From positions 40,087,464 to 40,151,463 of the forward strand of contig NC_085138.1 of NCBI RefSeq assembly GCF_035046485.1: 64,000 bases of DNA, given 5' to 3'. Each line of letters begins with the position of its first letter. Position 1 is the first letter of the stretch. The notes below the pieces were generated by a model that saw only the letters and a list, made by a program, of their open reading frames with translations, searched no databases and had not been told where the DNA came from. The position numbers and the translations under genes are program-made. This DNA is from Aedes albopictus. Taxonomy: Eukaryota; Arthropoda; Insecta; Diptera; Culicidae. This document shows positions 12,201 through 24,200 of the stretch, in pieces.

Positions 12201-15200
12201 GAGAATCGAAGTGATTTTCAGTTAATTTCTCCGGTGGGTTTGTTTTGGTTCTGAAATCAACACTGACAGCATTGTGATTTCAAAGGAAAAACATTGCTGA
12301 TCATGTTGATTGGGATGTTGAAGAGTTAATGGATTTTTTCCTTACATCGAGCGTGCAGAATTTTTACCGTGTAGTTAACTTATGTTCTTGACTATTCAAA
12401 CACAACAAGTAATGCTTTCATTTTCGAGGATATGTATACAATAGGGTGCCAATGAAAATCTACTTTTCGAATTTCAAAAACGGGTATTGCTCAAAAGTTT
12501 CGTCTCCTCAAAACAAGTCCCCATGCAAAATTTCAGTTCAATCGAACTTCGCTAAGTATTTATTAACCCAAAGCGGCCAAAGTTTGGCTGTTTTGAAACA
12601 CGAAAAATATCCATGGGATGCATGAAAATTTCGAAATCGATTTTTTTTTATGCCAAATGCCTATGAGTGCATGAAACGTCGAGATATGGTATTATCTCAA
12701 TTTTTTTAGAGGAAAATTTTTATACATGGGTATTTTTCGTGTTTCAGAACAGCCAAAATTTGACCCATCGCGAAAAGTCGTCAGTTTGACATGTTGGATT
12801 GTGCCTCCTTACGTGCAACGTATCTAAATACCAAGGTAATATACTCCAACTATTATTCATGTAGGGTGAGGCGGGGCAAGATGGGTCACCTAAGGATGCA
12901 TCACCATAACTTTGTAAATACAAATCGTATTGGTTTGTATTCGTCCGCTACTCTTCAATACACTAGTTAGTTATGCTAAAAGTCGATAAAAAGATCATTA
13001 AACACAAAATATGATGTTAAACAAGCAGTTTTAAAAAGGGATCGTTTTTGCGCCGTGAAAAAAGGGCGGGGCAAGATGGGTCACCTTTTAGGTAATTCAC
13101 ATTTTCTCAACGAAAAACGTCAAAATAGGGTAGCGAACCACTTAGGCAGCGGCCGGTATTTTAGGCACTCTTCGCTGTAACTCAGTCAATTTAGGACCCA
13201 TTGACTTGATATTTTGTACACTGCTAGATACTATACGTATCTCATCGCGATCCAAAAATTGTGTCAATTGGTTCAGAATTGGCTGAGTTATAGCTGAAAA
13301 GTGCTCAAAATAGGACCCCTGCCGAGATGGTTCCACTTCCCTATAAGATTTGTTCCACATTCATATATGCTCCATATCCATACTGAGTAAACAAGAGCTA
13401 CTAGTAAACATTTTATGAATTTATTTGGAATATATTGGGTTTCTCATTAACGTTTTGACTTCTGTGATAATTTGAGAATCCACTGAATCATTGTTTAGAA
13501 GCGACATTTCACACTAATCAAACTTATTTTGTTTACCTGTTGTACATCCGACGCCCCTGTGATGAATTCAACCGAACTTGTTTATGCCAGCCACTGCGAA
13601 GTCGTGTGCGAAATTCGACTGTGATGATAATGAATTTCGGCCGAGTCTAAATGGGTGCAAATGTCGCAATAAAAAACTTTACGATTCGAGTGGTCCTCAG
13701 GCGACTTGAAAAACGATGTTTTCACTAAAAAATTATCATAATTTTATGTTATAATTTTAAGTGTTCATTCCGCTTGATTGAAGTCAGTTATGAGATAGTC
13801 TTGTAATAAAAAATAAATAATTTTTGAATGCTCCAAAAATACGTTCAAAATTGAAGGTGACCCATCTTGCCCCGCGGCCGTTTATATGGAGATTATATGG
13901 GATGTATCGCATAAGAAAAATGGCTAAAAACCATTTAATTTTTCATTTCCAATGAGAGTGAATAATTTTTCAATCAATGCCCCAAACTTTTGTATATTCA
14001 TGCTGGTCATCTAACAAAATTATTAACATAATCAAAACATGAGTAATGCGCCCGAAAATGGCACTGACCCATCTTGCCCCGCGACCCATCTTGCCCCGCC
14101 CCACCCTATTAGTGAGAAAAGAAAAAAAGCAAAAAATAGTTATGAAATTTGTGCAGATTTGTATGGGCGCATCACTATTTAGCAAACTTTTATGAGAAAT
14201 TAGGCTCTCACATCATAGAGGCAATTATTAAAAGGCATCTTACTAGATAAAAGGTGACTTCCATGCAATAAATCAGAAAATATCGCCATTTGAAAATCAA
14301 TGACAACATTTTTTTAATTGGTTTTAAACATAGTTTTACAGCATTTAGAAACGTTCAAACTAATAAAACTTTACAAATTTTGCAGAAATAATGACATTCT
14401 AGAGTAAAATCACAAACTTTTCATAACTAACATAGATGTGTTAGTGGGTCTCGTTATTGACATTTGCGGGAATATCTTACCTTGGTATTTAGATATGTTG
14501 CCTTACGTGGAGCATACATTTATGCTCCAGTCAAAATATTCACCAACACAGTCGCGAAATTTGAATGTTTACTTGGATACGAGAGATATCGGTGCAAAAC
14601 GCTCACATCACATTAGATCTCATAAAAGTGTTGATCATGAAAAAGCTGCATTATTTATAATTTTCAATTTGAGAGTGTCGATGTTTAGATAAAGTTCCTA
14701 CAGAGAGTGATAATTGTTTGTTAAAAGTCACACAATACCTCTTTTTGTAAACTTTGTTCGTCGAAGTGCGTTTTTTCCTTATTTTCTCCCGCTGATGTAT
14801 TGAGTGAATGTTGGTATTAGGTGCCGGCCAGAGTGGACGCGTCACGCGGCGCGACGCGGAAATTTGCACGCAGAGGAATAACAATCAATAATAAGGAGCT
14901 GTCAAATCGTATAGCAAAACCGCGTTGCAAAACCGCCGCAAAATCAGATCACCGTAGCACCCCCGTGTGAAAATCCAACCACCTGGTGGAAATGTTTCAC
15001 GAAACACTGCGTTGTGCAATATCGTCAACAGAAGCTGCTAGCGTGAAACGTCAAACGCAAAGCATAACGACGCGCGCGCCTGTGGTTGTGAAAGCCACAA
15101 CTATGAAGATTTAAAATAATCGTTAAAAGCGTGGTTGATGAAAATTTCGCAAGTGTTACGTCTGTTTGTCGGTGGAGATATTTTGACAGCGGTCAATGGA

Positions 15201-18200
15201 GATACCGTGACAATCGTTTTGATTTTATCCGCAGCACTCTTGGCAATCAGTCAGGCATCTCTTTGCTCTGGCTTCAATCGTGTTACTCGTTTTCATTCAT
15301 CATGAGGCTATCCGAAGCAAAACAAGCGCACGCAAGCGTACATCGCAATCATATCATCGAAATCATCAATGCCGGATGGTCATTCTGGTACTGACTAAAA
15401 GCATGCTCAACATTTTCCAATGAATTACTCAGTACCAAACCATATTCACTACAGTATAGGTAACGTTTCTTTCTATTTTTTAGGCAAACTATGCAGAAAA
15501 CTGTTATTAAGAACTTCTGAAGAAATTCAAATGAAATTTCAGGGTGTCCAATCAAATATGAAACTCTCAGGAGTTTTTTTTTTAATTGTTCATTAGATTT
15601 CATTTATCAGGGATTCCCATAGGAAATCCTTTAGAGATAAGTCTGAGAGTTCCTTCAGGGGTTCCTTCTGAAGTTCCTTAGGAATTAGTCCAAGAATTTC
15701 GCCTGATATTCCTTCAGGAATCCCTCTATAATTCCAACAAGGGATTTCTCCTGGCGATGTGTAGGGATCGCTCAAACAGATCCTTCAAGGATCATTCCAG
15801 GAGTTCCATCAAGTATGTCTACAGGAGTTCTTTTAGGAATTCCTCTAGGATTTCCTTCAGATATTCCTATAGATAGAAGTTCCTCCAGGGATTGATTCAT
15901 GAGTTACTTCGAGGATCCATGTAGTATAGTACTTCTTTCAAGCATTGCTCCAGAAGTTCCTTTGGTGATCTCTCCAGGAGATCCTTAACCCGTTTCGGTC
16001 CTAGTTGGGAATTTTATTTCAAAAAATCACTGTGACTTCTTTTTCCAACTGATTTTTACGAAATTTTGTACGAAAATCGCGCTACATCTCTAGTTGTATG
16101 GAAAAATATTAAAATGGTATTTTGGTCCTTGGGGTCTGAGTTATTGAAGGGGTTATATGGGTCAAATCAGGTAAAAAATGGACCAACTTCCTTTTAACCA
16201 CTGATTACTTGTAAAAAACACATGCAATATGATTGCAAACATGTTCAATTATCTTTTTATTATTACAGACGCATAGTTTGAGTAAATTGGGATTGTCTGG
16301 TTTTGGTTCCGGATGTTCCGGGTCGCGTTTGGGGTGCGTTCGGAGGACACTTCTCAAACGTTCGCTACACATGACATTTTTTCTCGCATAATTCTAAAAA
16401 CAGGCTTGTCATGATTCATTCTTCATAATTTTGTATACTAAGTATATTGGAATATTCAAAGGTTTTTTTTTGACATAGTGGCCGCCATCCCGGATGTTCC
16501 GGGAACCTGGGACCATCCGGGGAAGTGGCCATTTTCCAAACAGTTATGAAACATGGCTTGAGACATATCAATCTTCATGTTTTTGCCAAACAAGTATGTT
16601 AGAGTAGAATTCAGAGGTTTTAAGACATATTGGCCGCCATCCCGGATGTTCCGGGATCCTGGAACCACCCGGGAAGTGGCCATTTTCCAAATTGTTATGA
16701 AACATGGATTGCGACACATCAATCTTCATAACTTTGCAAAACAAGTGTGCTAGAGTAGAATTCAGAAATTTTTGGACATATTGGCCACCATCCCGGATGT
16801 TCCGGGAACCTGGGACCATCCGGGGAAGTGGCCATTTTCCAAACAGTTATGATACATGGCTTGCGACATATCAATCTTCATGATTTTGCAAATGAAGTAT
16901 GTTAGAGGAGAATTTAGAGGTTTTTGGACATATTGGCCACAATTCCGTATGTTCCGGGAACCTGGAACCACCCGAGGAAGTGGCCATTTCTCAAATAGTT
17001 ATGAAACAAGGCTTGCGACATATCAATCTTCATGATTTTGCAAAACAAGTATGGCAGAGGAGAATTTAGAGGTTTTTGGACATATTGGCCACCATTCCGA
17101 ATGTTCCGGGAACCTGGAACCACCTGGGGAAGAGGCCATTTTCCAAACAATTATGAAACAAGGCATGCGACATATCAATCTTCATGATTTTGCAAAACAA
17201 GTATGTAAGAGTGGAGTTCAGAAATTTGTGGACATCTTAGCAACCATATCTGGATGTTCCGGGAAAATGTCCACTTCCTTGGATGGCTGCAAGTTCCCAG
17301 ATCATTCGGAGTATTATCCAATATGTTCACAACCATCTGGATTCTCCTCTAACCCACCTAATTTACAAAATCATGAATATCAATCTTCGCAAGCCATGTT
17401 GCATAATTTATTGGGGCATGGTCACTTCCCCGGGTGGTCCACGGTTACCAGAATATTCAAGATGGTAGCCAATATGTCCAAACCCGCTGAATTCTACTCT
17501 AACATACTTCATTTGCAAAATCATGAAGATTGATATGTCGCAAGCCATGTATCATATTTGTTTGGAAAATGGCCACTTCCCCAGGTGGTTCCAGGTTCCC
17601 GGAACATCCGGAATTGTGGCCAATATGTCCAAAAATATCCGAATACTACTCTAATATACTTGTTTTGCCAAATCATGAAGACTGATATGTCGCAAGCCGT
17701 GTTGCATAACTGTTTCATAACAATGTGGGAAATGGCCACTTCCCCGGGTGGTTCCAGGTTCCCGGAACATCCGGGATAGCGGCCAATATGTTCAACAATC
17801 TCTGAAATCTACTCTAACTTACTTGTTTTGCCAAATCATGAAGATTGATATGCCGCAAGCCTTGTTTCATAAATGTTTGGGAAATAGCCACTTCCCCGGG
17901 TGGTTCCAGGTTCCCGGAACATCCGGGATCGTAGCCAATACATCCAAAAACCTCTAAATTCTCCTCTAATATACTTGTTTTGCAAAATCATGAAGATTGA
18001 TATGTTGCAAGCCATGTTTCATAGTTGTTTGGAAAATGGTCACTTCCCCAGGTGGTTCCAAGTTCCCGGAACATCCGTAATTGTGACCAATATGTCCAAA
18101 AACCTATGAAGTCTCCTCTAACATACTTGTTTTGCAAAATCATGAAGATTGATATGTCGCAAGCCATGTTTCATAACAATTTAAAAAATGGCCACTTCCC

Positions 18201-21200
18201 CGAGTGGTTCCAGGTTCCCGGAAGATCCGGATTTGTGGCCAATATGCCCAAAAATGTCTAAATTCTCCTCTAACACACCTGTTTTGCAAAATTATGAAGA
18301 TTGATATGTCGCAATCCATGTTTCATAACAATTTGGAAAATGGCCACTTCCCGGGTGATTCCAGGTTCCCGGAACATCCGGAGCTGTGGCCAATATGCCC
18401 AAAAACGTCTATATTCTCCTCTAACATACTTGTTTTGCAAAATTATGAAGATTGATATGTCGCAAGCCATGTTTCATAACTGTTTTGAAAATGTCCACTT
18501 CCCCGGGTGGTCCCAGGTTCCCGGAACATCCGGGATGGCGGCCAATATGTCAAAAAAAACCTTCGAATATTCCTTCAATATACTTAGTATACAACATTAT
18601 GAAGAATGAATCATGACAAGCCTGTTTTTAGAATTATGCGAGAAAAAATGTCATGTGTAGGGAACGTTTGAGAAGTGTCCTCCGAACGCACCCCAAACGC
18701 GACCCGGAACATCCGGAACCAAAACCAGACAACCCCAATTTACTCAAACTATGCGTCTGTAATAATGAAAAGATAATTGAACATGTTTGCAATCATATTG
18801 CATGTGTTTTTTACAAGTAATCAGTGGTTAAAAGGAAGTTGGTCCATTTTTTACCTGATTTGACCCATATAACCCCTTCAATAACTCAGACCCCAAGGAC
18901 CAAAATACCATTTTAATATTTTTCCATACTACTAGAGATGTAGCGCAATCTTCGTACAAAATTTCGTAAAAATCGGTTGGAAAATGAAGTCACAGTAATT
19001 TTTTGAAATTAAATTCCCAACTAGGACCGAAACGGGTTAAGGGATCTCCCTAATAGTTCCAGGAGGATTCAGGGAAGCCTACCGGTGTTCATTGGGAATT
19101 CTTTCAGAAGTTCGCTAAGCTATTTCAACAGAAGTTCACTTAGGTATCCTTCCAGAAGTCCCTTCCGAGATTCTTTCAGAAGGATTCATAGTTGCATCCT
19201 GAAAATCCATCTAGAATTCCGTGAGAAGTTCCTTCAGGAATTCTTGCAGAATACCTTTTGAAATAAGTAGTTCCTGTAGGGATTCCTTCCGAAGATCCTA
19301 CAGGAGTTCTTACAGAAATTACAGTTTCTCCAGAGATTTCTCCAGAAGTTAAAGGGATTCATGAAGATGTTTTTTTCAGGTATTCTTCCTGAATTGCTTC
19401 AGAGGTTCCTCCAGAAGTTCCTACAGAGATCCAATGGTACCTCCAGGAGAATTCACGAATTCTCCCAGAAGTTTTTTTTTAGGGATCGCTACAGAGGTCC
19501 ATTCAAGGAATAGTACAAGAGTTCCTTCTAAGATTACTCCAGGATATCCGTAGAGGATTCCTAGAGAAGTTCTGCCAGCGATCGCTCATCAGTAGGTCGG
19601 CTCTAGAGGCACGTTTTCCTCAATTTGGGAAATTTGTGCGAGGGATCGCTCATGTTTTTTTTTAGATAATTTTCCAGGACTCACAGATGCCTCCAGGAAT
19701 TACATCAGAGATTTCTCCAGAAATTCATTCAGAAATTCCTACAGGAGTTCCTTTAGGGAACCTTGTAGGTGTTCCTTCAACTATTTTCTTGGGATAGTAA
19801 TCTGGCATATCTCTAGGATATGCAGGGTACTCCCAAGGAGTTTCTACAAGGATTCCTTAAGGATTTTTTTTCCGAATTCCTCCTGATCCTTCGGGGATTC
19901 AAACTGAAAATCATTCGGAGATATGTACCGAAATTTCTTCGGGGATTCCTGCAGGGATTTCTCCAGTAATTTCTTCGGGGATTCCTCCAAGAATTTCTTC
20001 GGAGATTCCTCCTAGAATTCCTTCGGGACTTTATCCTGGAAACTCGAGGACTCCTCTTGAAACTCCTTCGGGGATTCTTCCATGTATTTCCTTCGAGGAT
20101 CCCTCCTGAAATTCTTTCGGGGATTTCTCCTGGAATTCTTTTGGTGATTAGTTCTAGAATTCCTTCGGAGATTCCTGCTGAATTTCCTTCAGGGATTCCT
20201 CCTGAAATTTCTTCGGTATTTCCTTCTTGATTTGCTTCAATGATTTCACCTAGAATTCCTTCGGGGATGTTTCCTGGAATTCCTTCGGAGACTCCTCCTA
20301 GAATTTCTTCTGGAATTTCACCTGGAATTCCTTCAGGGATTTATCCTGAAATTTCTTTGGGGTTCCCTTTTGGAATTTATTCGGTTATTCCTCCTAAAAT
20401 TCTTTCGGGAATTTCTCTTGAATTTATTTTTGAAGATTCCTGCTGAAATTTCTTTGAAGATTACTGCTGGAATTGTTCGCTCTCGAAGCGAAGTCCCTGT
20501 ATGCTTCATTTCATCCCTGCGTCGACGCCGCCACCAACGGCACACGATTCGAGAACATTCCTGCATCATACGTGGAGAAGAGACGCCAAGAACATGCCAT
20601 AACATGTTCGATTCTGGGCACCAACCAATGCGAGAGAGGCTCGCGCTGATTGGTGGATGGTGGTATCATATATAAGTCAGGGGTAGAAGATCCTACCCTT
20701 TACGCCTACCCAAACATGCCCACCTGCGCGCCATCTACGGTTGGTTCTAATTTGTAAACATCTTTTGTTTAATGGTTTTATAAACATCAACAGTAGCATA
20801 AACATCAGTGTTTTTCTCTCGATTTTGATGCTTATGATCAGGGTTTTCGGTAATTATCGAAGTTTCTTGAATCATAGTGTTAAATTATTCTCACATTGGA
20901 GAAAAATAATCTCTCAGGGAGTTTTCAATTTTCAGCCGATTTTCACACTTCAAACAAAACAACAACAAAAACAAACTGGAGTAGAGGCTAATATTTCATA
21001 ATGGTGAAAACAAAATACTGATTTTTTCGGAATGAAATTTTTCAATCTAATATGCTGATTATAACATTCTTTATGTTTGAATCACATGCTGACTTGATTT
21101 TAGCATGATAAAACTGTATTAAAATCAGTTTTGTAATCGAAAATTTAACTTTTCTTGTTTGGCAGTTACGTCTTTTTACTGGTTCTAAAACATGATAGAG

Positions 21201-24200
21201 GGTAGGCGCAATTTGTTCCCAGTTGACAGTCAGCTTCTACCCCTGATATAAGTAGTGGCATTTGCTCGATGAGGATCAGTCTTTGTAAAGTAGTGAAGGA
21301 ATAAACATCGTTGAAAATTACATCCCAAGCGTTTTCACTTGGACAGCCGAACAATCAGCCTTTTACAAGGCTTCCACTGCAGTGGACTGAGAGTTATTCC
21401 GAAACCCCGTCGTCGAGCTATCGTCTGCAGCTTTGTTCCTGCGGCCATCTTCAGTGGGAAGAGCCGGTCATCCTCCGTCCAGTGTCCGTGATCGGACAGG
21501 AATTTCTTTTGGTTTTGTGCTGGAATTCTTTCGGGGTTTCCTCATGGAATTCCTGCGGGAATTCCTGCTTGAAATAATTCAAAGGTCCCTCAAAGAATTC
21601 TTACGAGGACTCCTCTTGGAACTTCTGCGGGGGTTCCTCCTAAAATGCCTTCGGGGATTTCTCCTAAAATTCTTCCGGGGATTCCTCTTGAAATTCTACT
21701 AGGGGTTCCTCATTTGTACCTCCTAGAAATCCCTTGGGGATTCCTTTTTGAATTCCTTTGGAAATTCCCGCTTGAATTCTTGTGGGGATTTCTCCTGGAA
21801 TTCCTTCGGGGATTTCTTCTGGAATTCCTTCTGGATTTTTTTCTGGAATTCTGGAGTTCTGGAAAAAAGACAATTACCTCGTCTTCTACAGACTGTCGAC
21901 ATTTGACGAGAAATTTCCCCCGACTGGAGCGGGAATCAAACCAAAACTCTAAGGCTTACGAGACACCTGAAGCTCCTGCAATTCTTTCGGGATTTTTCCT
22001 TGAGTTTCTTTCGGGATTTCTCCTGAACTTCTTTCGGGGATTCGTCCTGAAATTCCTTCGGGGTTTAAACCTGGAATTCTTTAGGTGATTCTTCTTCCAC
22101 TGACGGCGTGACGCCGATGACGTCGCCGCCGAGCAAAATATAGTCGGTGCACAGGTCTACTCGAAACACGAGTCGCCATTTTTCTCTTCCAGCTTCATTT
22201 CTAGCCCTGAGGATGTGTCTCCTAGCTCAGAGACAATCGCGGAGAGTACTGATCGTTGCAATCCGCCTGTACGCTGGCGGTCTGCGTTGCTAGGCTTAAT
22301 TTTACTCGGCATTGTTACGTCACATGCCGCTTCTATTAGTTCCCCTGCATCAAGGTATGCACAATCGCATCATAACGACACAAACTTCTTTGTCGAAGTC
22401 TTTTGTCTTCCACTTGCGTTCGCATGTCCGCGTTCTGCTCATCTAAGTGGAGGCTCGCCGGCCAACGGTGTACAAGATCGCCTGCTAATCAGAGTGGAAG
22501 TACTCCTCACTTCCAGTTCATGTCTTCCGTGAGCGATAGAGTGCAGAACGTAACATTATGAATTCACGGATTCATTCTCTGCGGGCAAATGTGTCTTACA
22601 TCCCCACCCCCCTTGCATTGGTATTTGAGCTATCCCATTCTACGGCCCAAGTTTTATTAGGAACGTGGAGCCAGAAGAAAATAATAAGCCTATTTCAGAA
22701 GAACGATTATTATGATACGATCCTCAGTTATGCCAAATGACCCTTCAGTTCATATAACAGTTCATAGACCATTATGCCAAATGGTTTAACACCAAACTAC
22801 TTTATGCCAAATGACCTCATACCAAACAACTTTACACAATGGCTTCCCCCGACAAAAACAAAGATACTCTTTTCCATAGGATGGAAAAGAAGTTTTCATC
22901 ACAAAGGGAGCCTGGACTGAACGAAGCATGGTGATTGCTGATCTACCCCCTGTAAAACCTCCACAAAATAATTCAACTTGATACTTACGCCAACCGCGGT
23001 GCCTGAATGCCATCGAATGTGGCGTGCAGCGTTCCAAGCAGCAGCTTCTCGATGTTCCCACGCTTCGCCGCGACAAACTCCACACATCCGGCGTTATCGG
23101 AAGCCAGCACCTCCTTCAGCAGTTTGAACGCCTTCTTCATCTGACGGCGCACGTTTGCGTTTGTTTTGGCGACGGTTTCTTGCGATTTATCCCGCTTCAG
23201 GATCACGCTAATGTACCGCTGGTAGATGTCGTCAAGTTTCTCGGACGATTGGTAGAGCGACAGTTGTTCAACCACGTCAAACAGCATGTCGTAGATGAAT
23301 GTTCCCGGTGCCTTGGTGGTCAGTTCGTTCAGGGCAACGGTGTGCATCTCTTCCAGGACCGACTGCGGTGTGACGGTGAGGAAGGCTTTGATGGTTTCGA
23401 AGGCCGCCTGGCGGACTTCGTTCTCGTAGCTGCCTTTCGGTTTGGTCGTGTAGATGTTGAACAGGCGAGGCAGGAAGTTCTTGGCGAACTTGCCGACTTC
23501 GGCTTTGTCGGCGTCGGTTTCCAGGTGAGGGATGAGTTCCTTGAGGCCATCTAGGATTGGGGATCGGAGGTCCGGGTTTTCGTTGAGCACGGTTCCGAGG
23601 GTTTTGGCGATCAGGCGGAAGTTCTGGATGTCTTTGGGTCGACGACAGAAGCCAGGGAAGAGGCCCCACAGTTGGCAGCAGAGCAGTTCGAAGATGTGAG
23701 CTTGTTGTTTGTTGTCGGACTCCTTGAACTTGTTCCAGAGGACGTAGCATTGATAGGCTAGCTTCAGGATGACGTTGTTGAAGATCTCAAGGCGGGACTG
23801 GTTGAGGCCTTCTCGAAGCAGTGGAAGGACCCATGTACGATCGAGATCGATCTTGCCGGATGCTTCAGCCAGGGGGATACACTCCAAGACAAGGCCGGTG
23901 TCCATGGATCCGATCGCTTGAAGGACGGCGTGTTCAATCTGGATTCTGGTGGATGACTGAGGATCATAACGATTTCCGAGGGTCTTGAGAGCTGGAGCAA
24001 GAACAGGTCCAAAGTGTTTTCCGGCGAGGTCGAAAGCAATGGCCAGAATGATCAGAACTTGATTCGAGGCATGACCGAAAGGAGAGGAAGTCAACACTTC
24101 ACTGATTGATTTAAGAACCTTCTCGAGCGAGACACGGTGCTTCTCGACTTCTTCATCGTCGCAGCACGGTTGGATGCACTCGTAGAGGATATCCTTCAGA

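Larger units (their letters stand above)
15989..19036. mobile_element. 3-kb TTAA-flanked palindromic element
   Basis: Ends CCCGTTTCGGTCCTAG... and the reverse complement are flanked by TTAA on both sides (15985-15988, 19037-19040), as for piggyBac-type transposition. The terminal inverted repeats are long, about 470-480 bp (to about 16470, and from about 18556). The inside consists of tandem units of about 152 bp, running one way in the left half and the opposite way in the right half. No transposase is present. The piggyBac label rests on TTAA plus a CCC start and is inference. Confidence 0.8.
7915..22988 (-). other. 15-kb repeat-filled RRP12 intron 2
   Basis: This intron runs between the donor GTAAGT at 22988 and the acceptor CGCAG at 7915. 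No unrelated host gene was seen in it. It holds two minisatellite blocks, at least three TA-flanked TIR elements, a copia remnant, foldbacks, a 3-kb TTAA element and a solo LTR, each listed separately. Confidence 0.85.

Noticed and set aside
14820..15080. CpG-rich promoter or RNA gene
   Set aside because: Only a short GC-rich patch (CGCGTCACGCGGCGCGACGCG in part); no transcript structure, more like a MITE end.
16456..18609. Overlapping frames encoding [15 protein letters not shown]...MKIDMSQ segments
   Set aside because: They follow the 152-bp unit, whose length shifts the frame each repeat; the same peptide appears in staggered frames on both strands. Not coding.
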